DNA of 64,000 nt from Mesotaenium endlicherianum (taxonomy: Eukaryota; Streptophyta; Zygnematophyceae; Zygnematales; Mesotaeniaceae): assembly GCA_009602735.1 (NCBI GenBank), contig WELA01010281.1:52172-116171 (forward strand), written 5' to 3'. The translations under genes and the position numbers were made by a program. Of the stretch, positions 1-10,483 are shown piece after piece; position 1 is the first letter of the stretch; every line of letters begins with the position of its first letter. Below the pieces are notes generated by a model that saw only the letters and a program-made list of their open reading frames with translations, had not been told where the DNA came from and made no database searches.

Positions 1-330
1 TTTGATGTCTAAGATTGTCAAAAAGCCCTACGGTTCCTACAATGCAATTGAAGGAGACCAGGCTGAGAATGATCAGATTAATGAATATGAGTATGAGTAT
101 AATGCTATACAGTCTAGAGGTAAAGGTGGTTTCTCTTGAGACGGCTATGGAAGAGATGGTGGTAGGACTAAGCCGAGACCAGCCTCATCAAGATCCATTT
201 GCTACCATTGTCAGCAGTTGGGCCACTACAGAGAACAGTGTCCAGTCAAGCACCTTCCAAAGGTCGAGAGAAAAGACCAGCTTTTCAAAGACAGCAACAG
301 TCAATAATCCAGTCTACTGACTGTGAGGTT
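1..330 (+). pseudogene. FII-1 gag C-terminal fragment with zinc knuckle
   Basis: This is the nucleocapsid end of gag, which binds the element RNA during packaging. A CX2CX4HX4C knuckle (core CYHCQQLGHYREQC) is encoded at about 199-240, followed by a basic tail PVKHLPK. Upstream is an acidic/Tyr-rich stretch matching the gag of FII-2 near 28.7 kb. Frame changes are needed to read it continuously, so it is a pseudogene. In FII-2 the first Cys of the same knuckle has been lost by a small deletion. Confidence 0.75.
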
Positions 331-455
331 GCTAGAGATAGTAAGTCGTCGCTAGCTGCCCTCGTAGCAGGTATTATGGATTCTGCTGAACTGGATTTAC
401 TAGGCATGCTTGACAACCAGATAAGGAGACCATCAGCAATAAAGACATCCAGAGA

Positions 456-3400
456 GTGCACACTCTGGATGCTCTTGTTCCACCTGATGTCCAACATTTC
501 TTTGCTAAGTCAGGAGAACAATGCGAAAGTCAGGAAAAGACAGTCCCCCCTATCCTACTGCATTGCATGATTGCAGGTAGGAAGGTGAGGGCATTTGTTG
601 ACGGAGGGGCGTCACATACTTTTATCCATAAGGACTTAGTTAAGCGCCTAAGGCTGCCTANTTAAGCGCCTAAGGCTGCCTAGTGTCACTCAAGGGAATA
701 GAAAAATAGTCCTTGGAGATGCCTCAAGTATCTCGGGAGGAGTTATAACCAAGCCTATTGAGGTCCAGTTAGGTTCTGGCATTGCAGTTCTAACTGAAAC
801 GCTTACATTGGAGGTACTCAACACTGGCTTTCATGATCTCGTGCTAGGCAGGTCTTGGCTTCACAGACATCAAGCTGAAGTGTGTTGGAGCAGAGGTACA
901 GTTAAAGTGAGAGGAACCAGTGATGGGCAGACTAACTTGGCACCCACCAGTGCTCTTCCTCTTGTCCTGTATGGATGGCAAATGAAGGAAAAAAAGAGGC
1001 TTCCAGAAGGATGCAAGTTGCTGAATGCAATGGAGTTCGTCAAAAGCTGGAACCAGAAAAGGAAGACAGAATGTTCTGTCTGCTGCTAAGAGAGGTACCT
1101 CCTCAACCGGAAGAAGTGGTTGAGAAAAAGGTAAGCCCTATGGAGCACCCTACTGTTGCAAAGATTGTTGCTAAGTACATGGATGTATTTAATATGCCTC
1201 CAGGATTACCCCCTAAGAGGGAAGTAGATCATAGGATTGATTTATTACCTGGGAGTCAGCCACCTGGCAACGCACTTATGGCTTGTCTTATGTGGAGAGC
1301 GAGGAGTTGAAAAGACAGATTGCAGAGCTTGAGGAAAATAGTTATATTTCCCCCAGTAAATCACCTTACGGCGCACCCATCCTATTTGTCAAGAAAAAGG
1401 ATGGCAGTATGCGGATGTGTGTGGATTACAGAGCTCTGAACAGAATTACAGTATAGAACAAATATGCTTTACCCAAAATCGAGGACTTGCTCGATACCTT
1501 GTCTGGTGCTAAGGTGTTCAGTAAGATAGATCTTAAGAGTGGTTATTATCAAATCAAAATTGCAGAGGGGGATGATCACAAGACTGCCTTCCGCATACGT
1601 TATGGACACTATGAGTTCAACATGATGCCATTTGGACTGACTAATGCTCCTGCGACCTTCATGGGTGCTATAAATGACATTTTCAGACCTTATTTGGATA
1701 AGTTTGTGCAAGTTTTCCTGAATGATATTTTAATTTTCTCTAAAGATGAGGCTCAACACGCTGAACACTTAAAGACAGTCATTGACATTTTGAGAAGAAA
1801 TCACTTATATGCTAAAATGAGCAAGTGTGATTTCTTTAAGGAAAGTCTTGAATTTTTAGGCCACGTTGTCAGTAAAGAAGGCATTAGTGTGGATCCTAAG
1901 AAAGTCCAGACCATAAGGGACTGGCCAGTATCACCGTCTGTCTCTGAAGTTAGATCCTTCCTCGGATTGGCTAACTACTATAGGAGATTTTTGAGAATTA
2001 TTCTATAAAGGCCAGTAAATTGACTGACCTTACTAAGAAAGACATAGGGTATTTGTGGGGGGAAGAGCAGCAGGCTGCCTTCCAGACCGTTAAAGATGCT
2101 TTTTGTTTTGCCCCAGTGCTAGTTGTGTGTGACCTCAGCAAACCGGTACAGGTGGTTATTGACGCCTTCCACTTTGCCATGGGTGCTATTTTGTTGCAGC
2201 CTCCTGACAAAACCACAAAGGATGGTAAGGTAAGGCAGGAGTGGCATCCTGTGTTGTACGAGTCTATGAAATTCAATCCAGCGGAGATTAATTACTCAGT
2301 GCATGACAAAGAGCTGCTAGCTATCATTCATGTGCTCAAACAGTGGAGAGCATACTTACATGGTAAAGCCTTTAAGGTGATTACAGATCATCTAGCTCTG
2401 ACTCACTTTTAGAAGAAGTCCAAGCTGTCAAGGAGGGAGAACCGCTGGAGCCAGATGCTGGAGCGGTTTCAAGTCCAGATCGACTACAAACCAGGGAAGT
2501 TGAATCCTGCTGATGCACTCTCTAGAAGACCTGACTTGCAAGAAAGGAACTTTAGTCATCATGCTGTAGATAAAGTCCCGTGTGCACTCACTTCATTAAA
2601 GGTGAAAAAGTCCCTCCTTGAACAACTTAGGAAAGCCTACCTTTCTGACCCAACATTTGAGCCCAGCCCCACTACTGGTGCGTGTCGTGCTACTGCACTC
2701 GGGTATAAGCTTAAGAGAGGGGTCTGGGTGACTGAAACCACTTCAGGCAGGCTGAAGCTGGTCATTCCTAATAACTTGGAACGAAGGTCCTTTTTATTGA
2801 GTCAAGCACATGACAGTTTACTGGGTGGGCATTTGGGGCAGGCCAAAACTGTTGGCAAACTGGCAAAACATTATCATTGGGAGGGATTACCTCGGGAGGT
2901 CTTGAAATACGTTAAGTCCTGTGACCAGTGTCAATAGAATAAGTCTAGGCACCCACCACCCGGGGGCCTCTTACAACCGCTGCCCATCCCAGCTGGCCGC
3001 TGGGAAACAATATCCATGGACTGGGTGGTCACACTGCCACGAACTGCCAATGGGCATGATGTGATACTGGTAGTCGTGGATAAACTGACAAAACTGGTCA
3101 TTTTCATCCCCACAACTGCCAAAGTAGCTGCACTCGAAACAACGAGACAGTTCTACAACCATGTAGTATGCCAACGTGGGCTACACTCTAATATAATCTC
3201 AGACAGAGACTCGAAATTTACCTTCAAGTTTTGGAAAGCTTTAATGGGGTTAATGGGAGTCAAGCAGCTACTTAGCACAGCAAACCACCCTCAGACTGAT
3301 GGGTAGATTGAATAAACTAATCGAGTTCTGCAAGAGGTACAGAGAGCCTATATTAACCAAAAATAAGATAATCGGGATGACCTGTTATCTCAAATCCAGT

Positions 3401-3730
3401 TTGCGGTCAACAGTACGGTGCACGCGTCAACGGGCAAGACTCCTTTGCAAAAAGCCTGGATAGAGACCCTAAGTCTCCTGTAGATGTCCTCGGGGAGTCT
3501 TTAACTCACCGTGAAGGGATTGACAATCCGGTCTCCCTCCACTTAACTCACGAGTTTGCTGACACCCTGTCAAAAGTCCAACAAAATCTGCACAAAGCCC
3601 AAGAAAACCAACAAAAGTACGCTAATCAGCACCGTCGAGAACTGACCTTTTCTATGGGCGATTTGGTCAAACTACATTCTCAGCACCTGTACCTCCCTAG
3701 TGTGGTCAAGAAAAAGCTTGATCCTGTCTG
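456..3730 (+). pseudogene. FII-1 pol (protease-RT-RNase H-integrase), broken
   Basis: Pol polyprotein of a Ty3/gypsy element. The protease motif VDGGASHTFI is at about 597-626. RT runs about 1320-2008 with [27 protein letters not shown] and the catalytic box, which here reads FLNDIL instead of the FLDDIL seen in FII-2. RNase H is at 2020-2412. The integrase HHCC region is at about 2810-2935, and the catalytic core follows from about 3010 with MDWVVTLPRTANGH, SDRDSKF and HPQTDG. In-frame stops occur at about 1454, 2410, 2935 and 3304, and there is a frameshift near 1270. After about 3730 the frame jumps into the extra-ORF tail, which deletes the chromodomain. Confidence 0.88.
640..682. other. 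Assembly join: one N between two copies of a 21-bp sequence
   Basis: Position 661 is an N. The 21 bases before it (640-660) are repeated exactly after it (662-682). FII-2 carries this sequence once at the matching point (about 28194-28214). The duplication is therefore most simply two contigs that overlap but were scaffolded with a nominal one-base gap. Any frame break here is probably artificial. Confidence 0.85.
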
Positions 3731-3739
3731 GGTCGGTCC

Positions 3740-4050
3740 AGAAATCCCCAGAGGACAGGGGTGCCAGAAGATGGACACGCAGGGTGGCCAGAGGTATGCC
3801 GGCCTCTCCCTTCGCTCAGGGGCATGTACCTCTTGCCAAAGTATTTCAGCACCCTACTGGAATGCCTGTCTATGTGGGGATCAACACCCAAGTGGTTGAA
3901 GAGCAGGCTACCATCCTTTGTTCTCCTCGAGGTCCAACTTTAGAACAAACGCGGTTCTTTAGAAGGCTAGCTGACAGACCTAAAGGGCTGTCCAGATCTA
4001 GGTCCAGATCTCAGTCTCCTGATCCTGAAGCCCCAAGATCAACCCCCTAG
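3740..4050 (+). pseudogene. FII-1 fragment of extra ORF, C-terminal tail
   Basis: This short reading frame matches the ends of the extra ORFs at 7735-9413 and 18600-19753. Shared features are a HPTGMPVYV block at about 3850-3876, a PRGPTLEQ-like block, and an Arg/Ser-rich tail (SRSRSRSQSPDPE) just before the stop near 4048. It is joined directly to the integrase C-terminus, so most of the ORF and the chromodomain are deleted here. The function is unknown. Confidence 0.6.
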
Positions 4051-4151
4051 GTGACAGGCTGAAGAGGCAGTCAGTGGGGGAGGCTGGTCAGGTTCAGTTC
4101 CCTGACCAGATACTTCTGCAGTTCAATGTTGTCGAGGCGACAACAAGTTAC

Positions 4152-4161
4152 GTTGGAGGGA
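4152..4161 (+). other. Polypurine tract of FII-1
   Basis: A purine-rich run (gttggaggga) sits immediately before the 3' LTR. It is the expected primer for plus-strand DNA synthesis. The same GTTGGAGGG core lies beside the LTRs of the minus-strand FII copies. Confidence 0.7.
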
Positions 4162-4877
4162 TAGTAATAAATCAGTATATTGGTAGATATAATATTCATT
4201 TGAATATAATAGTTAATTAAGTTCAGCCTGCTGAACTATATGTAGTATTGAGTCTGCTGGACATTATACAATTATCAGTTTAAGGACTCAGTCGGAAGCA
4301 GCAGGCTGAAGTCAACTTAAGTCAGCTTGCTGACACATTCTTTGACAGCCAACTTCCGTACTCGGTAGCAGCGAACTGCCTTGATATGCATCTAAGTGCG
4401 ATATGCTAGATGAATAGCCAGATGACATCCCTATGATGGATGGCTATTCGGGATGATGGGAGATGGCGGTGGATTTGGTTAACCGAGGTCCTACCAACGT
4501 GGTTAACTCCCGGGTAGGCGGTGCCGTCGCACTGACCGTTGAACAGTAAACTCATTCCATGTACATATGCTAGGCATTGTTCTCGAGTTCGGCATTCGGA
4601 TACGAGGCCAACTCTCTTGTACAGCTTACTGAGAGAGATCTGAATCCAAGGCAAGAAGCCATTGATACGCACTGTCTTCCAACCTTGCTTATGTATGAGT
4701 TTACTGATTGCATTATTGATGCTAGTTTACTTGCATTTGACTTACGAGTATTATTCACTGCTACTGTGTTGTCCTTTGCTGTTAAAACAATTAACGAAAA
4801 ATACCATAAAGATTACTTGTTGATATAAAGATCTTTATTGATTGTTAATCGCCTATTTGGTAAGTCGATTCATTTCA
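4162..4877 (+). repeat. 3' LTR of FII-1
   Basis: About 716 bp, matching the LTRs at 6881-7623, 11086-18483 (interrupted) and 30022-30751. The 3' end reads GATTCATTTCA, the inverse of the TGTAATGAATC start seen in other copies; the start here is degenerate (tagtaataaatc). The U3-like part holds a cluster of short palindromes, for example AGTTCAGCCTGCTGAACT at 4220-4237 and GTCAGCTTGCTGAC at 4321-4334. The outer edge abuts piggyBac coding sequence. Confidence 0.85.
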
Positions 4878-6095
4878 GGATAGTTCTCTCATCAACAGTC
4901 ATAATAGCACCTGGACTACAATACTTTCTAAATGTACCAGAAAGAAGGTCAGTAAAAGACTTGAGCTGCCACAATTTGTATTCTCCAGAGTTTGTAGGAA
5001 AGCATTTTCTACTCTTATTATTCTTCACATGAAAGAACCTTCTAATCTCTTTGAACCTATTCCTAGACATGAACCTACCAAAGCTAGGCAAAGTAACAGG
5101 CCCCTTCTGAAGCTTTTTCCAATAGTGCTTTAGACTGGGAAGAGCATGCAGGCCCATAGCCATGCACAAACCATGAAACACAACAATTTCAGTTGTTGTG
5201 CAAGGAATCCAGCCCCTAACATTATGCTCAGCTGCATATGCATTAGTCTCTTTAGCTAGCTGGTCAAAGAACCACATGGGCATGAATAAGCACAACATGC
5301 CAAAGGGGGACAGACCTCTCAAGTTCTTGGCCGAGATGCCTTGAAGCCCATGGTGGTGGTCACTGGAGGGCTTCAATAGCATGTCCTCATATGTCTCTCC
5401 AGGGGCAGCCTCCTTCCAGCTCCATTCCTCAGGGATCTCCTCACCAGTTCCATTGTCTTCTTGCATGCTTAGGGGTAGCACCTGTGCATCCTCCTCCAAA
5501 TCAGAACTTGAACTCTCGGCCTCACTTGCACTGCCTGCATCACTGTCAGAGTCCAGAACCTTAGACTTTCCTTTCTCTTTCCTATCTGCTGCTGCCTGTA
5601 CTTGTTTGAACTTGCTCCTTTGTGCAGGAGCTGTTCTCCTACACACAACTAAAGGCCTCCCTCTCTTCCTCTTCCCGGCCACAGAAGAAGGCTCCTCACT
5701 CTCATCAAGCTCCTCATCAGGCAAAGATAAGTCTAGTCTAAGAGGAACAAGAGGATCTTCTGAATCAGGCTGTGAGGGCTGGCTGTTAGGCACACTCGGA
5801 ATTTTCTTCTTGTACACACCCGCGGCTAATACTGGTCAAAGTCGTCATTCGCTCCTATATGAGCCTCTACGACCTCACTATTGAACTTCGACTTTGTTCC
5901 ATCAAATACAAACAACACTTGAAAAAGACTCTCACCCTTCTTAGCCTTCATTTCTTTCTTTACTTCTCCTCTCAACAGAACCTCTTCACACTCATCAGCA
6001 AAATGCTCAAATGCCCATAGTCGACCAAAGAAAATTGCGCTCACATAGATGTATAACCTTCCAATACTACTACCCGAACTCTCCCCTACAGCCAT
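4878..6095 (-). pseudogene. PB-2 piggyBac transposase, N-terminal half
   Basis: Reads from ATG at 6095 (MAVGESSGSS) and matches the N-termini of the other three copies. In order: an N-terminal domain of about 90 residues (FGRLWAFEHFADECEE), an AT-hook-like KRKRGRP, a long acidic Ser/Asp/Glu linker, then the DDE_Tnp_1_7 start (SPFGMLCLFMPMWFFDQLA, GRFMSRNRFKEIRRFFHV) up to the first catalytic aspartate in TVDERTI. FII-1 inserted a few bases after this motif. One in-frame TAG lies near 5827, so the protein would be broken even without the insertion. The acidic linker here is less eroded than in the other copies. Confidence 0.85.
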
Positions 6096-6424
6096 GGCGG
6101 ACAAAATGAAGAAGAAAAACGAAGAAGAAGGAGAAGGACTTAGCAGACAGTCGCGGAAATTGGCAAATTGAACAGACATTGTGCAGGAGAATTTCGTTAC
6201 GATCCAGATTTTGGATCGTACGTTTTCATATGTCCCTTTGTCAGTACTCGTCGGTTTTGGTCGCGAATTTAATCGCAGGTTCCTTGCGACAGTTCCAACT
6301 GTTTGAGCCTATTTTCATACAAAAGGGATAAGTATACACTAAATGCTGGCCTAAACCAGGGAGCTCTTTAAATGCACCAAAAAATGTGTATTGCACCAAA
6401 TGTGGTTCTATGGGCTATCTAGTA
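4878..6424 (-). mobile_element. piggyBac-type transposon PB-2, 5' half
   Basis: The 5' half of a piggyBac element on the - strand. Its outer end at 6424 matches the family terminus (GGGCTATCTAGTR) followed by TTAA at 6425-6428, the piggyBac target. The element is cut at 4878 by retrotransposon FII-1, and the other half lies beyond the left edge. PB-2 inserted into an FII gag fragment, since gag sequence resumes right after the TTAA. Confidence 0.85.
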
Positions 6425-6428
6425 TTAA

Positions 6429-6880
6429 GGAGACCATGGCATAGATAGCTTTCTCCAGCTGACTGATAACATCAAACTTCTCACGCAGCTTCACAACAAA
6501 CTCTACCCAAGTAGGGTCACCGAGTTGTTGAGCCTTCCGCTCTCCTTTCCAATACAGCCACCAGTCTGCTGCACTGCCTTTCAGTAGAGCACCAGTGTGT
6601 CTGACCTTCTCGTAATCCTGCAGTTCTGGGTAGTTCTCCAGCCACTGCTCAACATCCGCGAGAAACTTGATCAGGTATTACTTTTGTTTCCCTCAGGGTC
6701 ATAGTCCTGGGGAGGTTTTGGCTTAGGCTTACTAGGCCCTCTGCCACCACCACCAATGGTTTGAGAATCCAGTTGGTGTCTGTCACGCAGCAATGCCATC
6801 AAGGATTCTTTTGTCCTCCTGTTGGAACTGATACATGCTCGCCACTCGCGATTGTATTTGCACAAATAAAGCTCCCAGAT
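6429..6880 (-). pseudogene. FII gag fragment
   Basis: A minus-strand gag piece matching 28.9-29.5 kb of FII-2. It includes the capsid-type region (WWLYWKGER-like at about 6545-6560) and the GGGRGPSKPKPKP linker at about 6715-6750. It is cut on the left by the PB-2 TTAA and on the right by an FII LTR. It lacks the N-terminus and the zinc knuckle. Confidence 0.8.
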
Positions 6881-7623
6881 TCAAAATGAATCGACTTACC
6901 AATAGACGATTAACAATTAATAAAGATCTTTATATCAGCAAGCAATCTTCATGGTATTTTTTGTTAATTGATTAAACAGCAGAGAACAAACGTACTAGCA
7001 GTGGACAATACTCGCTGGTCGAATGCAAGTAAACGAGCATCAATAATGCAATCAGTAAACTCATACATAAGCAAGGCTAGAAGACACTGCGCATCATTGG
7101 CATCTTGCCTTGGATTCAGATATCTCGCAGTAAGCGATACAAGAGAGTTGGCCTCATTTCCGAATGTCGAGACCAATAAGTAGCACATGTACATGGAATG
7201 AGTTTAATGTTCAACGGCAAGTGCGATGGCACCGCCTACTCGGAAGTTAACCACGTTGGTAGGACGTCGGCTAACCAAATCCACAGCCATCTCCCATCAT
7301 CCCGAATCGCCATCCACCTCAAGGGTGTCATCTGGCCACTCATCTAGCACACAACACTTAGATGCATAGCTAGGCAGTTCGCTGCTGCCGAGTACGGCAG
7401 CCAGCTGACTGTCAAAGAATGTGTCAGCAAGTTGACACAAGTCAACAGGCTGACCAAATGGACTTCAGCTTGCTACTCTCGGCTGAGTCATTTGACTAAG
7501 TATCAAGTATCCAGCAGACTTAATCCAGCAGACTAGATATTAACTACAGTTCAGCAGGCTGAACTTATTTAACTATAATATTTGAATGAATATTATATCT
7601 ATCCAATATCCAGATTTATTAAA
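6881..7623 (-). repeat. FII LTR (3' LTR of the 7.6-9.65 kb block)
   Basis: An LTR of about 743 bp in - orientation. The plus-strand left edge (tcaaaatgaatcgactt) matches the family end, and the right edge meets the purine tract (complement ccctccaacttaa at 7626-7638). The same tract and then the extra ORF lie to its right, so it acts as the 3' LTR of that block. The left edge abuts a gag fragment without PBS, so the neighbourhood has been rearranged. Confidence 0.8.
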
Positions 7624-7734
7624 ATCCCTCCAACTTAAATTGGTTTCGACTCGACAACACTTCTACTGATATTTGCAACAAAGTAACACACATGCAACAC
7701 AACCAACTGATTCTAAAATAAAGACAACAGCAAA

Positions 7735-9413
7735 CTAAGTACCAGGGACTCGATCTTTTGGGGAGCGAGACTTGGAACCGGATCTTCTTCTCCTGTCTGA
7801 TGGCCTTTTGAAACCTGGGGGCTCAGACCAGGGTGAACCAAGGGGTGAACGCAACAACTGGGCAGCCTGCTCTTGCACTGTCTGCAAGTTGATGGAGATT
7901 GCCCTCTCTTGTGCACCTCTCAAACTGACAGGGACATACACTGGCATACCGAAGGGGTGCTGCATGACGTTGGCTAGGGGTACATGCCCTCTATGAGAGG
8001 GGGATGCTGGTTGCCCTCTGGCTGCCTCCTTGGCAGCCCTTCTGTCTCCTCTATCTGGCTGAGTCTCACCTCCTGGGGCCGAACTCCTCTGCTGAAGCTG
8101 CCCTACGACTGGAGATTTGGGTCTCTGGGTGGGCTGGTATCCCCCAGCTGCTGCAGGGTTGCTTGTGCAAAGGCACTTTCAATCTGCTGTAGATTGGAGG
8201 ATGTAGCGGGGGTCTATGCCTTAGCAGGGCTAGACTCCTCTCCGGCGCCTTCCTCCTCTTTGTCCTCCTGTTCCTCTAAGAATTTTGGAGTCTCTTTGGT
8301 CATCTTCTCCAACCGTTCTTGAGAAAAAGAGTTTCCCACTGACCTCCCCCTTTTGGATGCAGGTGGGGGTTGCTGGGTCCTCACCGCATACAGGTCTTTC
8401 TCCCCTTGCTTACTTGCCCATTTGGCATAACCGTGCTTCCCTTTAGAGAAAGAATCTCTAGCCCTGGTCCTATCCTCCTGTGTCTCCTGACTCATGCAGT
8501 CCCTGACTCCATCCAGTCGTGGATCCCATGCTGCAACGTGAGGTGGCAGCACTATCTTCCCCCGCAAATCTGCCAGGAAATCGTCTTCCTCAGCTCTGTC
8601 ATTTTGTTGGTCCTTCATGGTGATGGTCATCTATCGCCAGTCAGTGGGCTGTAGAAAGAAAGCAGGATCCGTCCTCTTCAAAGTACAGGAGTACCACTGA
8701 CCTGCAAAATCCAACTGGCTGGTCTCCCTTGCCAAGAACTCCTAGCTTCTTCTCTCCACCTCGTTATACATGGCCTTGAACCGGTTGTGGGAAGTGGCAT
8801 CCTTTAAGCTGTCTGTATGCATAGGGATCAACCTGATGACCCTGTCTGTGCCCCAGATCCAAAGTATTGGCACTGTTTCAGATTAACCTATCTGGGCCAA
8901 TACTTTGGCCTCCCATATTGTATGTCCCACCATCCTGGCATAGTCATGGTACAGTAGAAACCCTGTGTCGACCTCTATGTACTCGTCAGGACTTTGGGAC
9001 GTCTCCCCCTCCCGCTGGAGTATGTCCCTCTGTGACTCACTTCGGCTTCTCTGGGCGTACTTGAAGGCTTCCTCCAAAAGATCATAGCCCTTGCCCATCA
9101 CTGTGTAGCGGTAGCTTTTGATTCTCCTCTGTTCCTTCTCAGCCCGTTGCTTCCGCCTCTCCTCAGCCAACGTTTGTTCCTCCGCCTTCCTGGCTTCCTC
9201 TGCAACTTTTTTGTCCTGCTCCTACGGTCTATGCTTGGCCTGTTCTACCTCCTCCTTCCTCTTCTGAGCCTCCCGCTGTAGTCGGAGTCGCTCTGATTCT
9301 CGAGAAGAGATGGAGGATGATTTGATGTCGCCATGGAACTCCTTGTACTTCGCCTGCGTCTCGCCCGCCCTTCTTTTCCTCTTGAGTTCAGACAATTGAG
9401 TCATCTTGCTCAT
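7735..9413 (-). pseudogene. FII extra ORF downstream of pol, fullest copy
   Basis: An unrecognised coding block of roughly 550 codons, interrupted by a few stops. It starts at MSKMTQLSELKRKRRAGE (9413). Next come a charged Glu/Lys/Arg-rich probable coiled coil (about 9380-9120), a conserved block with SYRYTVMGKGYDLLEEAF, then DEYIEVDTGFLLYHDYARMV and IWGTDRVIRLIPMHTDS. A basic/acidic middle section (8630-8214) follows, then MQHPFGMPVYVPVSL and an Arg/Ser-rich tail ending at 7735. No signal peptide or membrane segment is evident. Copies at 18600-19753 and 54020-55383 share the order. The lack of RT or integrase motifs and the position after pol make this an accessory ORF of unknown role. Confidence 0.65.
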
Positions 9414-9652
9414 TCATACCGTAATGGAGTTAGAGTAGTCATGATTTCATGCACAGGATTGAGTACCTTGACATTGAAGAACGTAGTAGAGGGAGTTAGA
9501 GCATGCAATACCTGGTGTAAGTAGATTGAAAGTCCGAGTGTGCTTGTGAGAGAAGTGAGTGCGAGCGTAATCGAGTGGAGGATGGATATGCGAAGGCAAT
9601 CGGCAATCGGCTAATTTCCGAGATGTTTATCCCACTCCCTCCAACTTAATGT
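9414..9652 (-). other. Leader of the extra ORF with a PPT-like box
   Basis: Non-coding sequence upstream of the extra ORF, matching 55384-55621 and 19754-19800. It contains a complement of the purine tract (ccctccaacttaa, 9637-9649) identical to the one beside the LTR. Homology to the other FII copies stops at about 9652. Confidence 0.55.
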
Positions 9653-10483
9653 TTATGTCCTATCAATGTGCTTAACTCGTGGGTAGGCGGAGCCGTCGTC
9701 TGTCAACTGAACAGTTAGGACTTCAATCATCCGACCAATTAATATGGTCGTTAAACCTAGATCCGTAAATCCCAACTTAACGAGCTTCCCACGAAGCGGC
9801 GCACCTTGCGCCGTGGTCAACCAGGTGGTCACTAGGTACATAGCAGGCTGGGATCTCGTGGGCCCTCGTTCTGGACAATAGGCCTTAGAGTGGGATTTTC
9901 TACTTGCAAGTCTTGTGTGCACTTTTGAAGTCGTTATTATGACCAGCTTTCACGAAAATTGGCATGGCTTCTTTGTCTGTGCTGCAAAGGGAGCAAACTA
10001 GAACTTTTTGGAAAGGTCTCGTCAAGATGCGTCCTTTGCTGTTAAGTTTGCTCAATTTGGAGTCGTACTGACAGAGTTATGCCCTCTGACATTTCGGGGT
10101 CACATAGCGGACAAAATCCATGGTTTTGCACCTAAGTCAGTGGGATGTGTTTTAGCTACACTATGGTCATCTGAATGAGAGCGCCTTTGCTATTTAGTCC
10201 TCTAATGTTGTGTATGTGCTTATACATGCTTGTATGCCTAGTAGACAAGAGGCCATGAGTTTCTAAAGGAGAAGCTCTAGTCCTCAAGTTCGCCTCTTTC
10301 TTGTGCCTTGTTTTAGCGTGCAACTATGGCACACTACGATGATTGAGTCAATGGGTATGGATGAGTAAACGGAATTCATTGTACGGCCAAAGATCGCTCC
10401 CTAGTTTTACACGCTTCCACCAATCTCTGATTTTATATATGTAAATGAATTATATGTATCCTTAATAAGCAAGATTCATTTCA
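9653..10483 (+). repeat. Divergent FII-like LTR piece in + orientation
   Basis: The segment around 9660-9720 resembles the middle of the FII LTR (cttaactcgtgggtaggcgg, compare about 4503-4521), and the block ends with GATTCATTTCA at 10483, the family 3' end. It is inverted relative to its neighbours and joins a gag fragment directly. The interior (about 9750-10460) has no match elsewhere in the window, so this is a divergent LTR or a composite. Confidence 0.45.

Larger units (their letters stand above)
1..4877 (+). mobile_element. Ty3/gypsy retrotransposon FII-1, 3' portion
   Basis: The window opens inside the gag region of a degenerate LTR retrotransposon on the + strand. In order it shows a gag zinc knuckle, aspartic protease, reverse transcriptase, RNase H, integrase, a tail fragment of the extra ORF typical of this family, a purine tract and a 3' LTR ending at 4877. 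The 5' LTR and gag start lie outside the window. Stops, frameshifts and a deletion from the integrase C-terminus into the extra ORF show it is dead. The sequence right of 4877 is piggyBac transposase, so this element inserted into PB-2. Confidence 0.9.

Noticed and set aside
7735-9413. Extra ORF as a retroviral-type envelope gene
   Set aside because: No signal peptide, membrane anchor or cleavage motif is visible; the protein is highly charged with a coiled coil and an Arg/Ser tail.
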